Positions 1 through 11,146 of a stretch of DNA of 64,000 bases are shown here, one piece after another. The notes beneath the pieces are model-generated. The model saw nothing but the letters and a program-made list of their open reading frames with translations. It searched no databases and was not told where the DNA came from. The stretch is from Silurus meridionalis. Its lineage: Eukaryota; Chordata; Actinopteri; Siluriformes; Siluridae. Made by a program: the position numbers and the translations under genes. The stretch covers positions 16,659,405 through 16,723,404 of the forward strand of contig NC_060901.1 of assembly GCF_014805685.1 (NCBI RefSeq), read 5' to 3'. Positions within the stretch are counted from its first letter, which is position 1. Each line of letters begins with the position of its first letter.

Positions 1-355
1 GTCACGCTTCCAGAAAGTTCTCCTCCGCGAATTCACGCTCTATCGGGTGTGATCAAGAATAAACCAATCACAAAGCATGCCGAGATGATCACTAGCCATT
101 TGACCGTATCCGAACTTGTTGACCTGCTCATGAACTCTTTTCTATATATTTTATTTTTTCTGCTCTCCATGCAAACAAAGCATACAAGGATTAAACATTA
201 ATAACATCTTTACCACTGTATATTACTTATCCTTATGTTATTGCCATGTACTTAATCAGACAAATAGATGATCTTATGACAAAATAAAATACAGAATCAA
301 ATCAAAATAAAACAATACAATAGAGAAATAAAATGTAAAATTTGGGTTCATCACA
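1..355 (-). repeat. 3' LTR of element A (partial)
   Basis: This stretch matches 5417-5775 almost base for base, apart from small indels such as the missing 'cataac' near 203 and scattered substitutions. In reading direction the LTR begins TGTGATGAACCC immediately after the polypurine tract, so the plus-strand boundary is the CA at 354-355. Its other end lies before base 1. Confidence 0.92.
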
Positions 356-371
356 CCTTCCCCTTTAAAAG
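356..371 (-). other. Polypurine tract of element A
   Basis: On the minus strand the run CCCTTTTAAAGGGGAAGG abuts the LTR start TGTGATG. This is where a polypurine tract primes plus-strand DNA synthesis in LTR elements. It supports the minus-strand orientation and the LTR boundary. Confidence 0.8.
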
Positions 372-426
372 GGAAAATTTTGATCCCATAGATCAAAATT
401 TTTTAGACAGGTCTATCAATAACTTT

Positions 427-2077
427 TTAACATCGAGATAGACAATTAGCAATAACATTATCTTTACCCTTAACATGCTTTATCACAAGGTCATACTCTT
501 GCAAAAGTAAACTCCAGTTTAACAATCTTCTGTTTTTGTTCCTCATCTTACTCAGAAACACTAATGGATTATGATCAGTATAAACAATGAGGGGTTTCTG
601 ACATGTACATAAGTAAACATCAAACTGTTGTAGTGCTAGAATCAAAGCTAATAGCTCTTTCTCGATGGTTGAATAGTTTCTTTGATGCCGGTTGAACTTT
701 TTGGAGAAATATGCCACAGGGTGCTCAACCTTGTCGCTTTCATCCTGTTGTAACAACACTGCACCAGCAGCATCATCGCTAGCATCTACGGCCACTGAAA
801 ATGGTTTATTAAAATCAGGAGACTGGAGCACAGGGTAATGACATAACATGGACTTAAGTTTGTCAAATGCCTTTTGGCAGGATTCGCTCCAGACAAACTT
901 CTCTCTTTTCTTAAGCAAATTTGTCAGGGGTAAGGCGACATCAGCAAAGTTCTTACAGAACTTGCGATAATATCCCACCATTCCCAAGAATCTCCTCAAA
1001 GCTTTCTTATTGGTGGGAACATGAAAGGCCAATACTGCCTGGATCTTAGCATCAACTGGAACTACCTGACCTTGACCAATAACATGTCCCAGATGTGTTA
1101 CATGAGCACATCCAAATTCACTCTTAGCCAAGTTAACGGTTAGGTTGGCTTCTGACAATTTTTCAACAGTCTGCCAACATCGTTGAGATGACTTTCCCAA
1201 GTTTCATTCCCAGTCACCAAATCATCTATGTAAGCACTAGTGTTGGGCAAATCTCTGATCACTGCATGAATCATTCTTTGGAACGTGGCTGGTGAATTTT
1301 TCATTCCAAATGGGAGAACCGGATATTCGTACAGCCCAGAATGTGTTACAAAAGCAGATATTTTAACAAATCGATCTTAGTGAGGAACTTTGATTGTCCC
1401 ACTTTGTCAATACAATCATCTACCCTTGGGATTGAAAAAGCATCAGTCTTGCTAACAGCATTGACTTTTCTATAGTCTGTACAAAATCTTGTACTACCAT
1501 CAGGCTTGGGTACAAGCACACACAGAGAGCTCCAATTGGAGCGTGATGGCTGAATGATGTTCTTTAACATGTAAGCCACTTCCTCTTCAGCTAGCCTACA
1601 TTTCTCAGGACTCATCCTATACGGATGTTGTTTGAGTGGTTGAGCATTACCTATATCAACATCATGAACTGCTTCATGAGTTCTTTTAGGAACATCAGGA
1701 AACAAATCTCGATGCTGAAGCACCAAGTCCATCATTTGAGCTTGTTGCCAAGGCTCTAAATGTGACAATTTTACATCAAGGTTCTGCAGAATCTCAGAAT
1801 TGGACAATTTACAGGAAATTATTTCGGGTTTAATGGAGGGTGCCTCCTCCTGACAATCATCACCTACAGCACTTTCACCCTGGCTAACAACTGAGACAAT
1901 CTGCACAGACCTATCATGGTAAGGTTTCAACATGTTTATGTGACATAACTGTCTGGCCTTTCTCCTATCTGGAGTTGTCACAATGTAATTGAGGTCATTA
2001 ACCTTGGAATGGATCTCATAAGGTCCATGGAATCTAGCCTGTAGGGGATTAGACTGCAGTGGGAACAAAACAATCAC
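427..2077 (-). pseudogene. Element A pol: integrase C-terminal GPY domain, then reverse transcriptase and RNase H (broken)
   Basis: The upstream piece (2077-1346) starts with an integrase GPY/F module (HGPYEIHSKVNDLNYIV, about 2030-1970). It runs without a break into RT: LVPKPDGSTRFCTDYRKVNA at about 1520-1460, then KIDLL at about 1380. The RT active site YIDD lies at about 1230 in another frame. The last piece (1200-427) has the RT thumb and an RNase H with its D, E and D positions kept (VDASDDAAGAVL, STIEKELLAL, VYTDHNPL). A deletion of about 40 bases near 1370, just after KIDLLK, shifts the frame. Another frame change lies near 1200. Integrase C-terminus and RT share one ORF, so the unusual order is original to the element and not a later rearrangement. 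Confidence 0.9.
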
Positions 2078-3403
2078 TCTCTCCTGGCTTAAATGTTCTT
2101 GCCCTAGCCTTGTGGTTGTACCAAGTTTTCATCTTCCCTTGAGTAGCCTTAAGATTCTCCTTGGCTAGTGCACAGGCTCTATTAAGTCTCTCTTTGAAAT
2201 TAAGGACATAATCCAACAAATTAACATGAGTGTCGTTGTTAGTCCACTGCTCACCCAGCAGGGCTAACGGTCCTCTTACCTGGTGTCCAAAAACCAGCTC
2301 AAAAGGGCTGAAACCCAGAGACTCTTGGATTGACTCTCTAGCCGCAAACAACAACAAATGAACACCTTCATCCCAGTCCTTCTCATTCTCAAAGCAGTAT
2401 GTCCGAATCATGGTTTTCAGGGTGGAATGAAATCTTTCTAAAGCACCTTGGCTCTCAGGATGATATGCACTTGATGTAATCTGCTTGATTCCCAACTGGT
2501 AAATAACCTGCTGGAATAATCCGGAGGTAAAATTACTACCCTGATCCGATTGAATCTCTTTTGGCAGCCCAAACAAAGTGAAAAACTTTATCAAGGCCCT
2601 AGAAACAGTGGCTGCCTTGATATTTCTGAGTGGAATTGCTTCAGGGAACATTTTTGAAACACACATGATAGTCACCATGTACTCATTTCCAGTTCTTGTT
2701 CTGGGTAAAGGTCCCACACAATCCACAATAACCCTTGAGAAAGGCTCACCAAAGGCTGGGATAGGTTTCAATGGTGCCACAGGAGGGTCAAACTGGTGTT
2801 TACCCACCACCTGACAAGTGTGGCATGTGCGACAGAAGTTTGCAACATCTTTGCGCAAACCTGGCCAGAAGAATTGCTTCATGATCTTGTTAACAGTCTT
2901 GTTAACACCAAGATGACCACCTAGAGGTAAGCTATGTGCCATGGTAAGTATGTCCTTCCTATAAACTTTAGGTACACAACAACTTGGTTAATAACTGCCC
3001 AATCTTCATTGGCAGGAATATCAGGAGGACGCCATTTCCGCATCAAAACCCCGTCTTTCAGGTAAAACCCAACGGGCACTTTGACAATTTCCTCATCAGG
3101 GAGAGCTTTTTCTCTCAATTCAGCAATCTCAGGATCACTGCTTTGCTCAGTGATTAATTGCTTTCTTGACAAAGATAAACCATCAGACACATGCGAATCG
3201 TTCCCAACTTCTTGTGGCGAACTAATAACATCTTGATCAAAGACTGCTCCAAGAAAAGTATCTGACAACTCATTAAAACATGAACTCTTACTAGAGCCAC
3301 TATCTAACCTATGACCTGAACGATCAAGGTCATGCTTCAACAACGTGCTAGATTGTACAGAGTTCTCCTCTTCTCCTGCCTGGTTGGCCATAGCTCGAGT
3401 CAC
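2049..3403 (-). pseudogene. Element A integrase (upstream of RT)
   Basis: The integrase is read in two pieces. The N-terminal part (3403-2921) has the leader FYLKDGVLMRKWRPPD typical of Ty3/gypsy integrases. The zinc-binding HHCC part follows (GGHLGVNKT, then CRTCHTCQ, about 2920-2815). The catalytic core has D at FSRVIVDCVGP (about 2720), D at IQSDQGSNF (about 2550) and E at AYHPESQGALERFH (about 2460), so the DDE triad is present. A short slip in a GA run near 2076 moves the reading into the next frame, where the GPY module and RT continue. Integrase inserts the cDNA copy into the host chromosome. This copy cannot make a full protein. Confidence 0.9.
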
Positions 3404-3501
3404 TGCACATGAAGGGAAAAACTAAGTCTAACTTAGACTCATCCTCAATGCTTGGCTTAGAGGTCAACTGAACAGAGGGAACGACTTTTCCACCAGCTAA
3501 G

Positions 3502-3783
3502 TCAGTAAAGAGAAATACCTTTGACAGGGAGGCTGGACATGAGCCCCACTTTAACTTGTCCTGTTACTAAGTCTGACTTCAGAAACACGGAGTGCAAAGG
3601 TACGGTCACAATTCTCCCCTCAATACCCTGAACAAGAATAAAGTCCCCTATCGCCTTGTCTTCACTTCTACAGGAGGGCAATGCCTCTTTTAACAAAAGC
3701 GATTGGGAAGCCCCAGTATCACGGAGAATTAGAATGGGTTGAGAAGGAGAATTTTCACTTGGAGAAACAAATTCCTCTGACAC
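3502..3783 (-). pseudogene. Element A aspartic protease
   Basis: The piece carries the retropepsin active site in ILRDTGASQSLL at about 3725-3690, followed by a hydrophobic beta-rich stretch (FILVQGIEGRIVTVPL). It lies between gag and integrase, as expected for the enzyme that cuts the Gag-Pol polyprotein. It is about 93 codons, within the usual range for a gypsy protease. A frame change separates it from the linker to integrase. Confidence 0.85.
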
Positions 3784-3849
3784 GAAAGGAAGAAACTCTT
3801 CCCTCAGAAGATCAGACGACTCAGCCTTTTTAGCATCATAAGGACAAAA

Positions 3850-4863
3850 TTATTCACGTGAACCAAACTCAATAGGCATTTCTGTGACAGACTTCACCAA
3901 AGCATTAGGCGAGGGCCCCTTTTCTCTCTTTCTTTGAAGAATTAGGCACTCCGACAAGACATGACCCGGTTTCTTGCAATAATGACACGTAGGACCTGTA
4001 GCCGCCTCTTTCTTGGTATCACCAAACTTTTTCTTAACATCAGCACTTCTGTCTTTAACCTCTGTGGTCTGGGCTGAATTAAGTTTACCACCACCCTTCT
4101 TAGGTGGATATGGCCTATCATGGGATCCAAACTTAGACTTATGAGTGAGTGAATACTCATCTGCCAACTTAGCAGCTTCATGTAGTGTGGACGCGTCTTT
4201 CTCATCCAGGTAAGACTTAATATCATCCTTAACACACCGCATAAATTCTTCAACCAAACTCTCAGCCACTTTTTCAAAATGCTGGAAATATTTGTCAACC
4301 TCCAGCTCATCAAAAGGAGGAACTAACCTCACTTCTCTGCTAGCACTGAATTTGTTTGTATTTAATGGATCTGCTTTTCCTAGCTTTGCTAACTGAAGCT
4401 GTTTTTCTGTTTTTTCCTCTTTCCAGCTCTATTCTTTCTCTTTCAATCAGCATCCTTTCCTTTTCCATTCGTTCCTGTCTTTCTCTTTCTCTATCTTCTC
4501 TGTCTCTTTCCAATTTCAATTCATCCAGTTCAAACTGTCTTTCTTTTTCTCTTTCATCAGCTCGTTCTTTTTCTCTTTCTCTCTCCAACTGAATCAGTCG
4601 TATTTTTAACTCTATGTCTGAGCCACTTTTAGGTTAAGGCTCCACATCAGATGCTCCAAATTGAGCCAAATCTTCACTTGTAAAAACACCCTCATCATGA
4701 TAATGTTGTGCTATCACTTTTACAATCGTTTCTTTTCTGTAACTTACATTCAAACCAGCTAATTTTAGCATCTTAGCAACTTCCAATAAATCAGTTTTTC
4801 TCAATTGCTGCAAACCCTTAACAGTAGGGTAATTCCAAAAACTCTCTTACTGCTGCTGCCATA
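3850..4863 (-). pseudogene. Element A gag with CCHC zinc knuckle (frameshifted, internally deleted)
   Basis: The likely start is the ATG at 4863-4861 (MAAAVRE), 78 bases beyond the primer-binding site. An early frameshift near 4830 breaks it. A highly charged Glu/Arg coiled coil follows (about 4590-4400). The next piece has PPFDELEVDKYFQHFEKVAESL joined directly to VEEFMRCVKDDIKSYLDE. Compared with related fish gypsy Gags, the middle of the capsid region appears to be missing, which is inferred from family knowledge. The nucleocapsid zinc knuckle CHYCKKPGHVLSEC (CX2CX4HX4C) is at about 3985-3945. Gag packages the RNA in the particle. Confidence 0.85.
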
Positions 4864-4941
4864 ATTACAAGAGGGAAAAAAACAATCACTTGGATTCAAT
4901 AAATGCTAACTTAATGCAAATGACTTGTCAAAATGGTAAAT

Positions 4942-4959
4942 ATCCCGGACGAGCCCCCT
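4942..4959 (-). other. Primer-binding site, tRNA-Pro type
   Basis: On the minus strand the 18-mer AGGGGGCTCGTCCGGGAT starts six bases after the 5' LTR end. It matches the tRNA-Pro 3'-end complement TGGGGGCTCGTCCGGGAT used by many gammaretroviruses at 17 of 18 positions. Only the first base differs (A for T). It would prime minus-strand cDNA synthesis. Confidence 0.88.
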
Positions 4960-4965
4960 AATTTT

Positions 4966-5775
4966 TGTTACGTACTAGGATAGCAGCAAATACAGGCATT
5001 GAGTCATGAATCCGTTTCAATCATTTATCTGAAACCCATTTGAAATAAATTTACAGCTCACTATTTTCACTATTTTTTTTTTTTTAGGTCTTAAACAAAA
5101 AGGTTCACATTCAAATCACCCCCAAAACATATTAACATTACCAGTAGCCTGCTGATACATCTCACTGTCCTTTAGGCATGGCCATCTCGACTATCCTACC
5201 GCACATGCATGCACGTAGTGTCTCTGGCACTGTTTTAAAATGGTGACGGTGCGAAAATCCTGGAAAACATCCAAAAAAAGTATGGTATCCACTCCCGAGA
5301 AAGTCCACGCGATCTGTGCAAAGAAAGGGATCCAAAAAGTGAGAAGACATATGGTCCAACCATGTCCCTCATGACAACAAAGTGCATCCGAAGCTTGTCC
5401 GTCATCCCACCGAAGTCGCGCTTCCAGAAAGTTCTCCTCCGCGAATTCACGCTCTATCGCGTGTGATCAAGAATAAACCAATCACAAAGCATTCCGAGAT
5501 GATCACTAGCCATTTGACCGTATCCGAACTCGTTGACCTGCTCATGAACTCTTTTCTATATTTTTTTCTTCTTTTCTGCTCTCCATGCAAACAAAGCATA
5601 AGAGGATTAAACATTGATAACATAACATCTTTACCACTGTATATTACTTATCCTTATGTTATTGCCATGTACTTAATCAGACAAATAGATGACCTTATGA
5701 CAAAATAAAATACAGAATCAAATCAAAATAAAACAATACAATAGAGAAATAAAATGTAAATGTGGGTTCATCACA
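4966..5775 (-). repeat. 5' LTR of element A (complete, 810 bp)
   Basis: The boundaries are TG at 4966-4967 and CA at 5774-5775 on the plus strand, so the LTR reads TGTGATG...CGTAACA. The inner edge is fixed by the primer site and the outer edge by the resumption of element B integrase homology. The part shared with 1-355 is nearly identical, which suggests a fairly recent insertion. Confidence 0.9.
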
Positions 5776-6640
5776 CACCCCTATCACTCAGACTTTTTTG
5801 CACTTCCCCATATGCCACCTGAAGTCTATCCTGATGTTCCGCAATCCACTGTTCAGGTGCTTCCACAGTCATCTCCAACTGATTATTGAACAAAAAAAAT
5901 CAACTGGCAATCTGGGTTCTGATCCAAACATATGGAAGTATGGACTCACACCTGTAGAATGATGCACTGTGGTGTTATATGCATAGACAAGCTGCGGCAA
6001 ATGTTGAGGGCGCTGCTTCTTTTTTTCAGGAGGCAAAGTATGCAATAGGTTATGTAGGGTTTGATTAAAACGTTCGCACTGCCCATTACCCTGCGGATGG
6101 TAAGGGGTAGTGCGACTTTTCTGTATACCATACAGTTTACACAACTGACTGATCAGATTGATCTGGAAATTTCGTCCCTGATCAGAATGAAGATGACGAG
6201 GCACCCCGAAAAATTTAAACCGATTGCGGACCAATACCTGAGCCGTACTTGCTCGCTGATCCCTCGTGAGAATAGCCTGACTGAACTTGAATACATCTGT
6301 AAGCACCAAGACATTCTCTCTTTCATCACTCGCAGGCTCCAACATAGTAAAATCTACTGCTAGAACGTCATGAGGCTTGGATGCTTGCAATGTACCCATA
6401 AAAGACCTCACCTTTGGTTGAACAGCTTTAGCCAGAACACACCTTTGGCACCACTGCTCCACATCTTTCAGCATCCCTAGCTAATAGCAACGACGCTTAA
6501 CCAATTAAACAGTCCATTGGTGCCCATGACCATCATGTAAACTCATACTTCCTTTTGGAGGTTTTGAGGTAGCAATAACTGATAGATCTCTTGATGGCCA
6601 TCAGGTGAATAAATTAAACGATAAAAGGCACCCATCCTTA
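5776..6640 (-). pseudogene. Element B integrase, interrupted by element A
   Basis: The piece 6474-5869 shows CQRCVLAK (end of the zinc domain) and the catalytic core: D in LAVDFTML, D in HLHSDQGRNF, E in TPYHPQGNGQCERFN. It continues in another frame to about 5780 (EAPEQWIAEHQDRLQVAYGE), the usual region after the core. Homology stops exactly at the outer edge of element A's LTR. Confidence 0.88.
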
Positions 6641-6661
6641 ACACGTAATTAATCCCACTGC

Positions 6662-7308
6662 CTAGACAACTCCTTCACTGCTCAACCCATCTCCACCAGC
6701 TCTGAAGAGAGTTTTCTGCAGAGGGGTACCACCATCCCAAGCCTTCATGACAGGGCCAATAATAGGGTCTGCCTGTTGCAAAGACCGCAAATCTGATTGC
6801 GAACGTCCAGGCAGTGCAGCAATTTCATTAACCCTTACCACCGCCTGTTCCAGGTTATGTATACCAACCCGCTGTCGTAGTGCTAATGGGACCTCTGTAC
6901 CTGGAAAAACATCTTCCATACCCTGTTGAGATAAAGCGTCTGCATTTTGTGAACCCTCCCAGGGCGATATTTTATGACAAAATTGAAAGAAGCCAACATG
7001 GATAGCCATCGTTGCTCCAGGGCACCCAACATTGATGTCTGCAGATGACAGAGGGGATTATTGTTAGTATAAACAACAAACCTGTTTCCGAAAAGATATT
7101 TTCTGAATTTTTTACATACTGCCCATTTGAGAGCCAAACACTCCAACTTCATCGAGCTATATTTCTCCACATTCCGCACAGTCTTCCGTAAGCCCCTACT
7201 TGCATTAGCAATTGGGCGGAGCATTCCCTTTGCTCTTAGGACAAAACTGCCCCCAGCATCAATCTCCGAAAACAAATGGCTTCTTAAAATCAGCATAAGC
7301 ATGTACAA
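6662..7308 (-). pseudogene. Element B RNase H and connection region
   Basis: Recognisable blocks are SSMKLECLALKWAVCKKFRKYLFGN and VVYTNNNPLCHLQTS (about 7170-7050), then WLSMLASFNFVIKYRPG. These match the Ty3/gypsy RNase H tail, where the family motif is usually YTDNNPL; here the catalytic Asp is replaced by Asn. A frame change near 6960 moves the reading to the spacer before integrase (NADALSQQ). Confidence 0.82.
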
Positions 7309-7439
7309 GCTTTGTCTTTAACGTCTGAAAACTCTCCTCATACTCAGAATCCCTCAAGGAACATAAGGGCAACCGTGGGGTTTTGCCTTTTCTCCTGTTA
7401 CCACTCAATTTTGTCACCAGTGCATGCAGGGGCCTAGCT

Positions 7440-8373
7440 AACTAGGCAAATCCCTAGATAAAACGTTGATAACTGGTGAACCCTAAAAATGACAGAAGGC
7501 CCGGCAAATGTCCTGGGCAACCCCAATCATTCACTGCTGCCACTTTTCCAGGGTCAGTAGCAACCCCCTGTTCAGATACGACATGACCTAGGTACTTTAC
7601 CTGCTTCTGGAAAAAGCTACACTTATTTACCTTGATCTTAAGACCCTCATGTTGCATCCAAGTACAACAACAAAGATTGGAACCGCCTATCTCCAAACAT
7701 ATGTTCCACGAGTCTCTGGAACGTTGCTGAGGCATTACACAGCCCAAAAGGCATACGATTGAACTCAAATAAGCCAAATAGCAGTCTTTGCTTTATCAGC
7801 CTCGGCCATTTGTACCTGATTGTGCCCACTGGCTAAATCTAAGGTGGAAAACCACATTGCCCCAGTCAACGCATCCAGAGACTCTTTAATTCTAGGCAAC
7901 GGGTATGCATCTTTCCTAGACTTTGCATTAAGCTGACGATAATTGACACACATCCTAGTTGTCCCATCATTTTTTTTTTGTACCAAGACAATAGGGGAGG
8001 AATAAGGACTACTCCTCTCCCTTATCACTTTACTATCCAGAAGCTGTTGAATATGGGCCCACACTGACTCATACTGAGAAGGAGGGATTCGCCTATATGG
8101 CTGTCAAACTGGTTTATCATCCACCACAGGGATCTCATGTGTAATTAGTGATGAACACCCTATATCACCCTCACTTACAGAAAAGAGGGACTGGTACTTA
8201 TTCAAAAGATGATTTGCATGTTCTACTTCCTGTTCTGCCAGTCCTTCAAAACTAGGCCACTTTACCTCATCACCAGGTGCTTGTTCCACCACCTGGAGAT
8301 GAACATGGGCCATATAAACATTTTCAGGAGAAATTATTAGATTAGGCCCTTGGGTTTTTACTACTTTCACCAC
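7440..8373 (-). pseudogene. Element B reverse transcriptase
   Basis: Three frames together give the RT palm: IVLVQKKNDGTTRMCVNYRQLN (about 7990-7925), FSTLDLASGHNQVQ (about 7850-7805), FNRMPFGLCNASATFQRL (about 7765-7705). The active-site box is cut after YLD at about 7660 by a deletion, and the sequence resumes at HEGLKIKVNKCSFFQKQVKYLGHVV. The catalytic YxDD is therefore incomplete. The upstream part 8373-8104 is the protease-RT linker (NKYQSLFSVSEGDIGCS). Confidence 0.88.
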
Positions 8374-8698
8374 CTGAACAGTGCCTATAGTATGACAAAG
8401 TGACGCCTATACATCTACACTACCTACATTAACAATGGGGGCATATACTAACCCTCCTTCAGCATAGACTACAGAAGAAGACAACAGCAAGCCCTCTGGA
8501 AGAGCATTTTCTTCAGGCCCTAAAGGTTCTAACCAAAAATTCAACTACAGCACCTGAAACCTGGGGACAAGTAACCGGGACCATAGTCATAGTGCCTGCA
8601 GCAACACAAATTGGGACCTTACCCCACATTCTTACCTTATATGTAGAAGCGGAGCCTGAAATGGCTTCAATCTGTTGACAACAACAAAGTGCCTGTCT

Positions 8699-9118
8699 CT
8701 AGGCAGGAGCAGCCGTTCGCACCTGAGGGACCTGAAAACGCTCTGCACCATGTTTGTTAAATAAAATAGAGTAACATTCCTGAATAATATTTATACCTAG
8801 CACTGCAGGGATCTTTTCTTTCTGAGCATGCCTACTGGGGGAACATGCGTCTTTTACAATCAAAATGCCTTTACTAGGTAAAGTAACACCAAATATACTA
8901 ACATCCAGTTCTACATATCCCACACATGGAATTTCCATGCCATTGGCAGCTTTCAAAGCCAACCATGCACACACTTGAAGCCCCCCCTTACCCAAATCTG
9001 AAAAGTGAAAATTAAAATAACTTTCAGTGACAGTGGTAACCATGGAGCCTGTGTCCAATAAACACCAAACATCAACAGTTCCCATTTTAACCTGCAAGGT
9101 TGGACAAGATCCTACCAA
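8699..9118 (-). pseudogene. Element B aspartic protease
   Basis: The 139-codon piece contains VWCLLDTGSMVTTVTESYF, a retropepsin-type DTGS active site, at about 9070-9015. It also has a long C-terminal half ending in VLGINIIQECY, typical of gypsy proteases. The ORF is intact over this stretch, but the flanking gag and RT are not. Confidence 0.85.
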
Positions 9119-9199
9119 ACTTGAAACTATACCTGGTCAAATTCTGAGCCCAATGTCCCATCTCCAGCGTGTGGCTCTGCACCGTGGGGGCTCTAGTTT

Positions 9200-9985
9200 T
9201 CCGCCCCTGGTACAGGTCCAAAAACTGCACCAACACTGGACCTTGGGACATCAGAAAAACCAGTTTGAAGTATATTAGTACAATATCTAGCAATATGGCC
9301 ACCTTGATTACATTTAACACATATTGGTTGACCATCAGGTGTTCGGTGAAACCTAGTACTTCTAGGGGGCCTAGTTACATTACTAGAGATCCGTTCTCTG
9401 TATTACTTAAAAGGTTTTCAAAATCAAATCCAGTTGTGCTTCTTTGCATACAACCATATCTTTCAGCTCTGCAAACTCAGAACTAACCATTCTATTCTCT
9501 TTGCATGTAACAACATTCTCACAGAACTGGTCCTATAGAACCACCCGATGGTCGGATATAGCATTAGGGGTAGCTTTTCGAATCCTATCCATCAAATCCT
9601 TTAGAGCATGAGAAAACTCTTGAAAAGACTCCCCTTCTTTTTGCTTTCTATCAAAAAATTGCTGTTGTAACATAAGAAAAGGAAGAACAATACAACTCAC
9701 GCAAAACAGTAAAAATCTGAGTTGAATTCTCTCTAACTTCCCTAGACCTATATTTCATTTCAGTCCGAGTTTCCCCCTCTAAATGATCATAAACAAACAC
9801 AGTTTGTCCCCCTCCAACATGTGTCTTCCCCCCTCTAATACAGCGCTCCACCTCTTCAATCCAATCTTCAATAGGCAGAGATCCCAATGACACACTTGTT
9901 CCCTCCTTTGTCCATTACCCTCAGGTGTTGAACTTGAAACAAAACCTGTTGAAGTTCCATTTTGAGTCTGCTGTTTTAGTCTCAT
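9200..9985 (-). pseudogene. Element B gag with CCHC zinc knuckle
   Basis: The likely start is the ATG at 9985 (MRLKQQTQNG). The capsid-type block IEDWIEEVERCIRGG and VYDHLEGETRTEMKYRSREVRE is read in two overlapping frames (about 9870-9720). This block is shared with gypsy-derived Gags. The zinc knuckle CVKCNQGGHIARYC (CX2CX4HX4C) is at about 9325-9280, just before the protease. Several frameshifts. Confidence 0.82.
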
Positions 9986-10189
9986 TTTTCACATGCAGTT
10001 GCCATAGCTACAGCAGACTATCAGCTTACGCCACAGCACGTCCTGTCCAGTGACAATATCGAGGTCCCACAAAGTAAAATCGCTGTTTCTCCCTAAAAAA
10101 AAAAAACAAAACAAAAACACTACCTACTTCCCAGCCTAACAAAGGAATGAGTATATTCAAATTGATCCGTCCTGCCGACTGTGTCAAAT

Positions 10190-11146
10190 TGTAACACTAC
10201 GCCAATCCTACAAAACTAATTTGAAAGAGAAAAACTTGTTAAGAGTACAGGCCCAAAAACAAAACCCTTCAAATCACTCAAGGTACAAAAATAGGACAGA
10301 AAATAATATACACAACAATTAAACACAAACATAAAATAATTTATAGAAGTAACTCATCCAAAATTGGTCCCAGCTCTCAAAGAGGTTAACAGCCAGTTTA
10401 AATCTCTCGCTATAATAGCTGATTTCCTTGCGTGTGGCAAACCTTTAAGGCATAGGGGGACAGCCCTCTTGCATTAAAAACTGAAAAGTAACCACAATTA
10501 AAATAAAAACACACAACTTGAGCTGGCAAAATAAGGCTGGGAAGGTGTCATCAATAGAAATAATACAATAAAAAAAAAAAAAATACAAAAAAAACAAAGC
10601 CCGGGCCAACCGGACTCATACACAAACAATTCACACGATACACGTGCTGCCACCATGCAGCACACTCCTGAGACCGGCCAACCAGAGGACCAAACAAAAA
10701 CAACACGGGAGAAACAGCATATGACAAATCTAAAACAGAAAAACAAAAATTAACAATACATCATATGCTTTAAAACACTAAACATTTAAAACCATGGTTA
10801 CCAACTGCACACTCACTTTTATTTAATTAAATAATTTACCTTCATTGGCAGATAGCAGATATAACAATCAGTTGTTGTTCAAGAATTTATCCAGATCTGA
10901 ATCAAAACACATTCCCCAAGAGAAATACAAATAAAACCTTTCATGCCAAATTAAACAAACTAACGTAACAAACTTGGCCTTCCTCCTCTGGGGCAAATTC
11001 AAACACAACCAAACAAAGCAGCACTTTATCCCCTGTACTTTTAAAACAAGGCCCACATTTCGAGGCCTCTTGCCCAGTGCCTGCTTAAAAAGTCTTGGAA
11101 TAATTAGCCAACCACACCCCTACTGATAGGCGCGTGACTGGCTACA
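10190..11146 (-). repeat. 5' LTR of element B (about 957 bp)
   Basis: In reading direction it begins TGTAGCCAGTCACGCGCC at 11146 and ends GTGTTACA at 10190, giving TG...CA ends. The outer edge is exact, because homology between the flanking ERV remnant and its second copy at 24452 stops at that base. The inner edge is inferred from the CA before the leader. No second copy is visible, since the 3' LTR is off the window. I could not identify the tRNA primer site. Confidence 0.75.

Larger units (their letters stand above)
1..5775 (-). mobile_element. Ty3/gypsy LTR retrotransposon (element A), integrase-before-RT order, truncated by window edge
   Basis: An LTR element reads on the minus strand. 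Two copies of the same LTR flank it (1-355 and 4966-5775). A primer-binding site follows the 5' LTR at 4959-4942 and a polypurine tract precedes the 3' LTR at 371-356. Internal order in reading direction is gag, protease, integrase, reverse transcriptase, RNase H. Placing integrase before RT is the signature of the Gmr1-like group of Ty3/gypsy elements known from deuterostomes. Frameshifts and deletions break every ORF, so this copy is dead. It sits inside the integrase of element B, whose coding homology resumes at 5776. The far end of the 3' LTR is outside the window, so the target-site duplication cannot be checked. Confidence 0.93.
5776..11146 (-). mobile_element. Ty3/gypsy LTR retrotransposon (element B), conventional order, 3' part cut by element A
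   Basis: Minus-strand order is 5' LTR (11146-10190), gag, protease, RT, RNase H, integrase. This is the usual Ty3/gypsy arrangement, in contrast to element A beside it. The integrase coding sequence stops at 5776 where element A begins; the rest and the 3' LTR must lie left of the window. The internal ORFs carry many frameshifts and deletions. The protein sequences are clearly different from element A, so these are two families and not a duplication. Confidence 0.9.

Noticed and set aside
1..5775. Integrase-before-RT as a product of an inversion or rearrangement
   Set aside because: All domains are on the same strand and the integrase GPY module is fused in frame to RT in 2077-1346. LTRs, primer site and polypurine tract are in normal positions.
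10498..10746. An 82-codon Phe/Val-rich ORF on the minus strand
   Set aside because: It lies entirely in the LTR of element B and is low-complexity with no homology. LTRs do not normally encode protein in this group.
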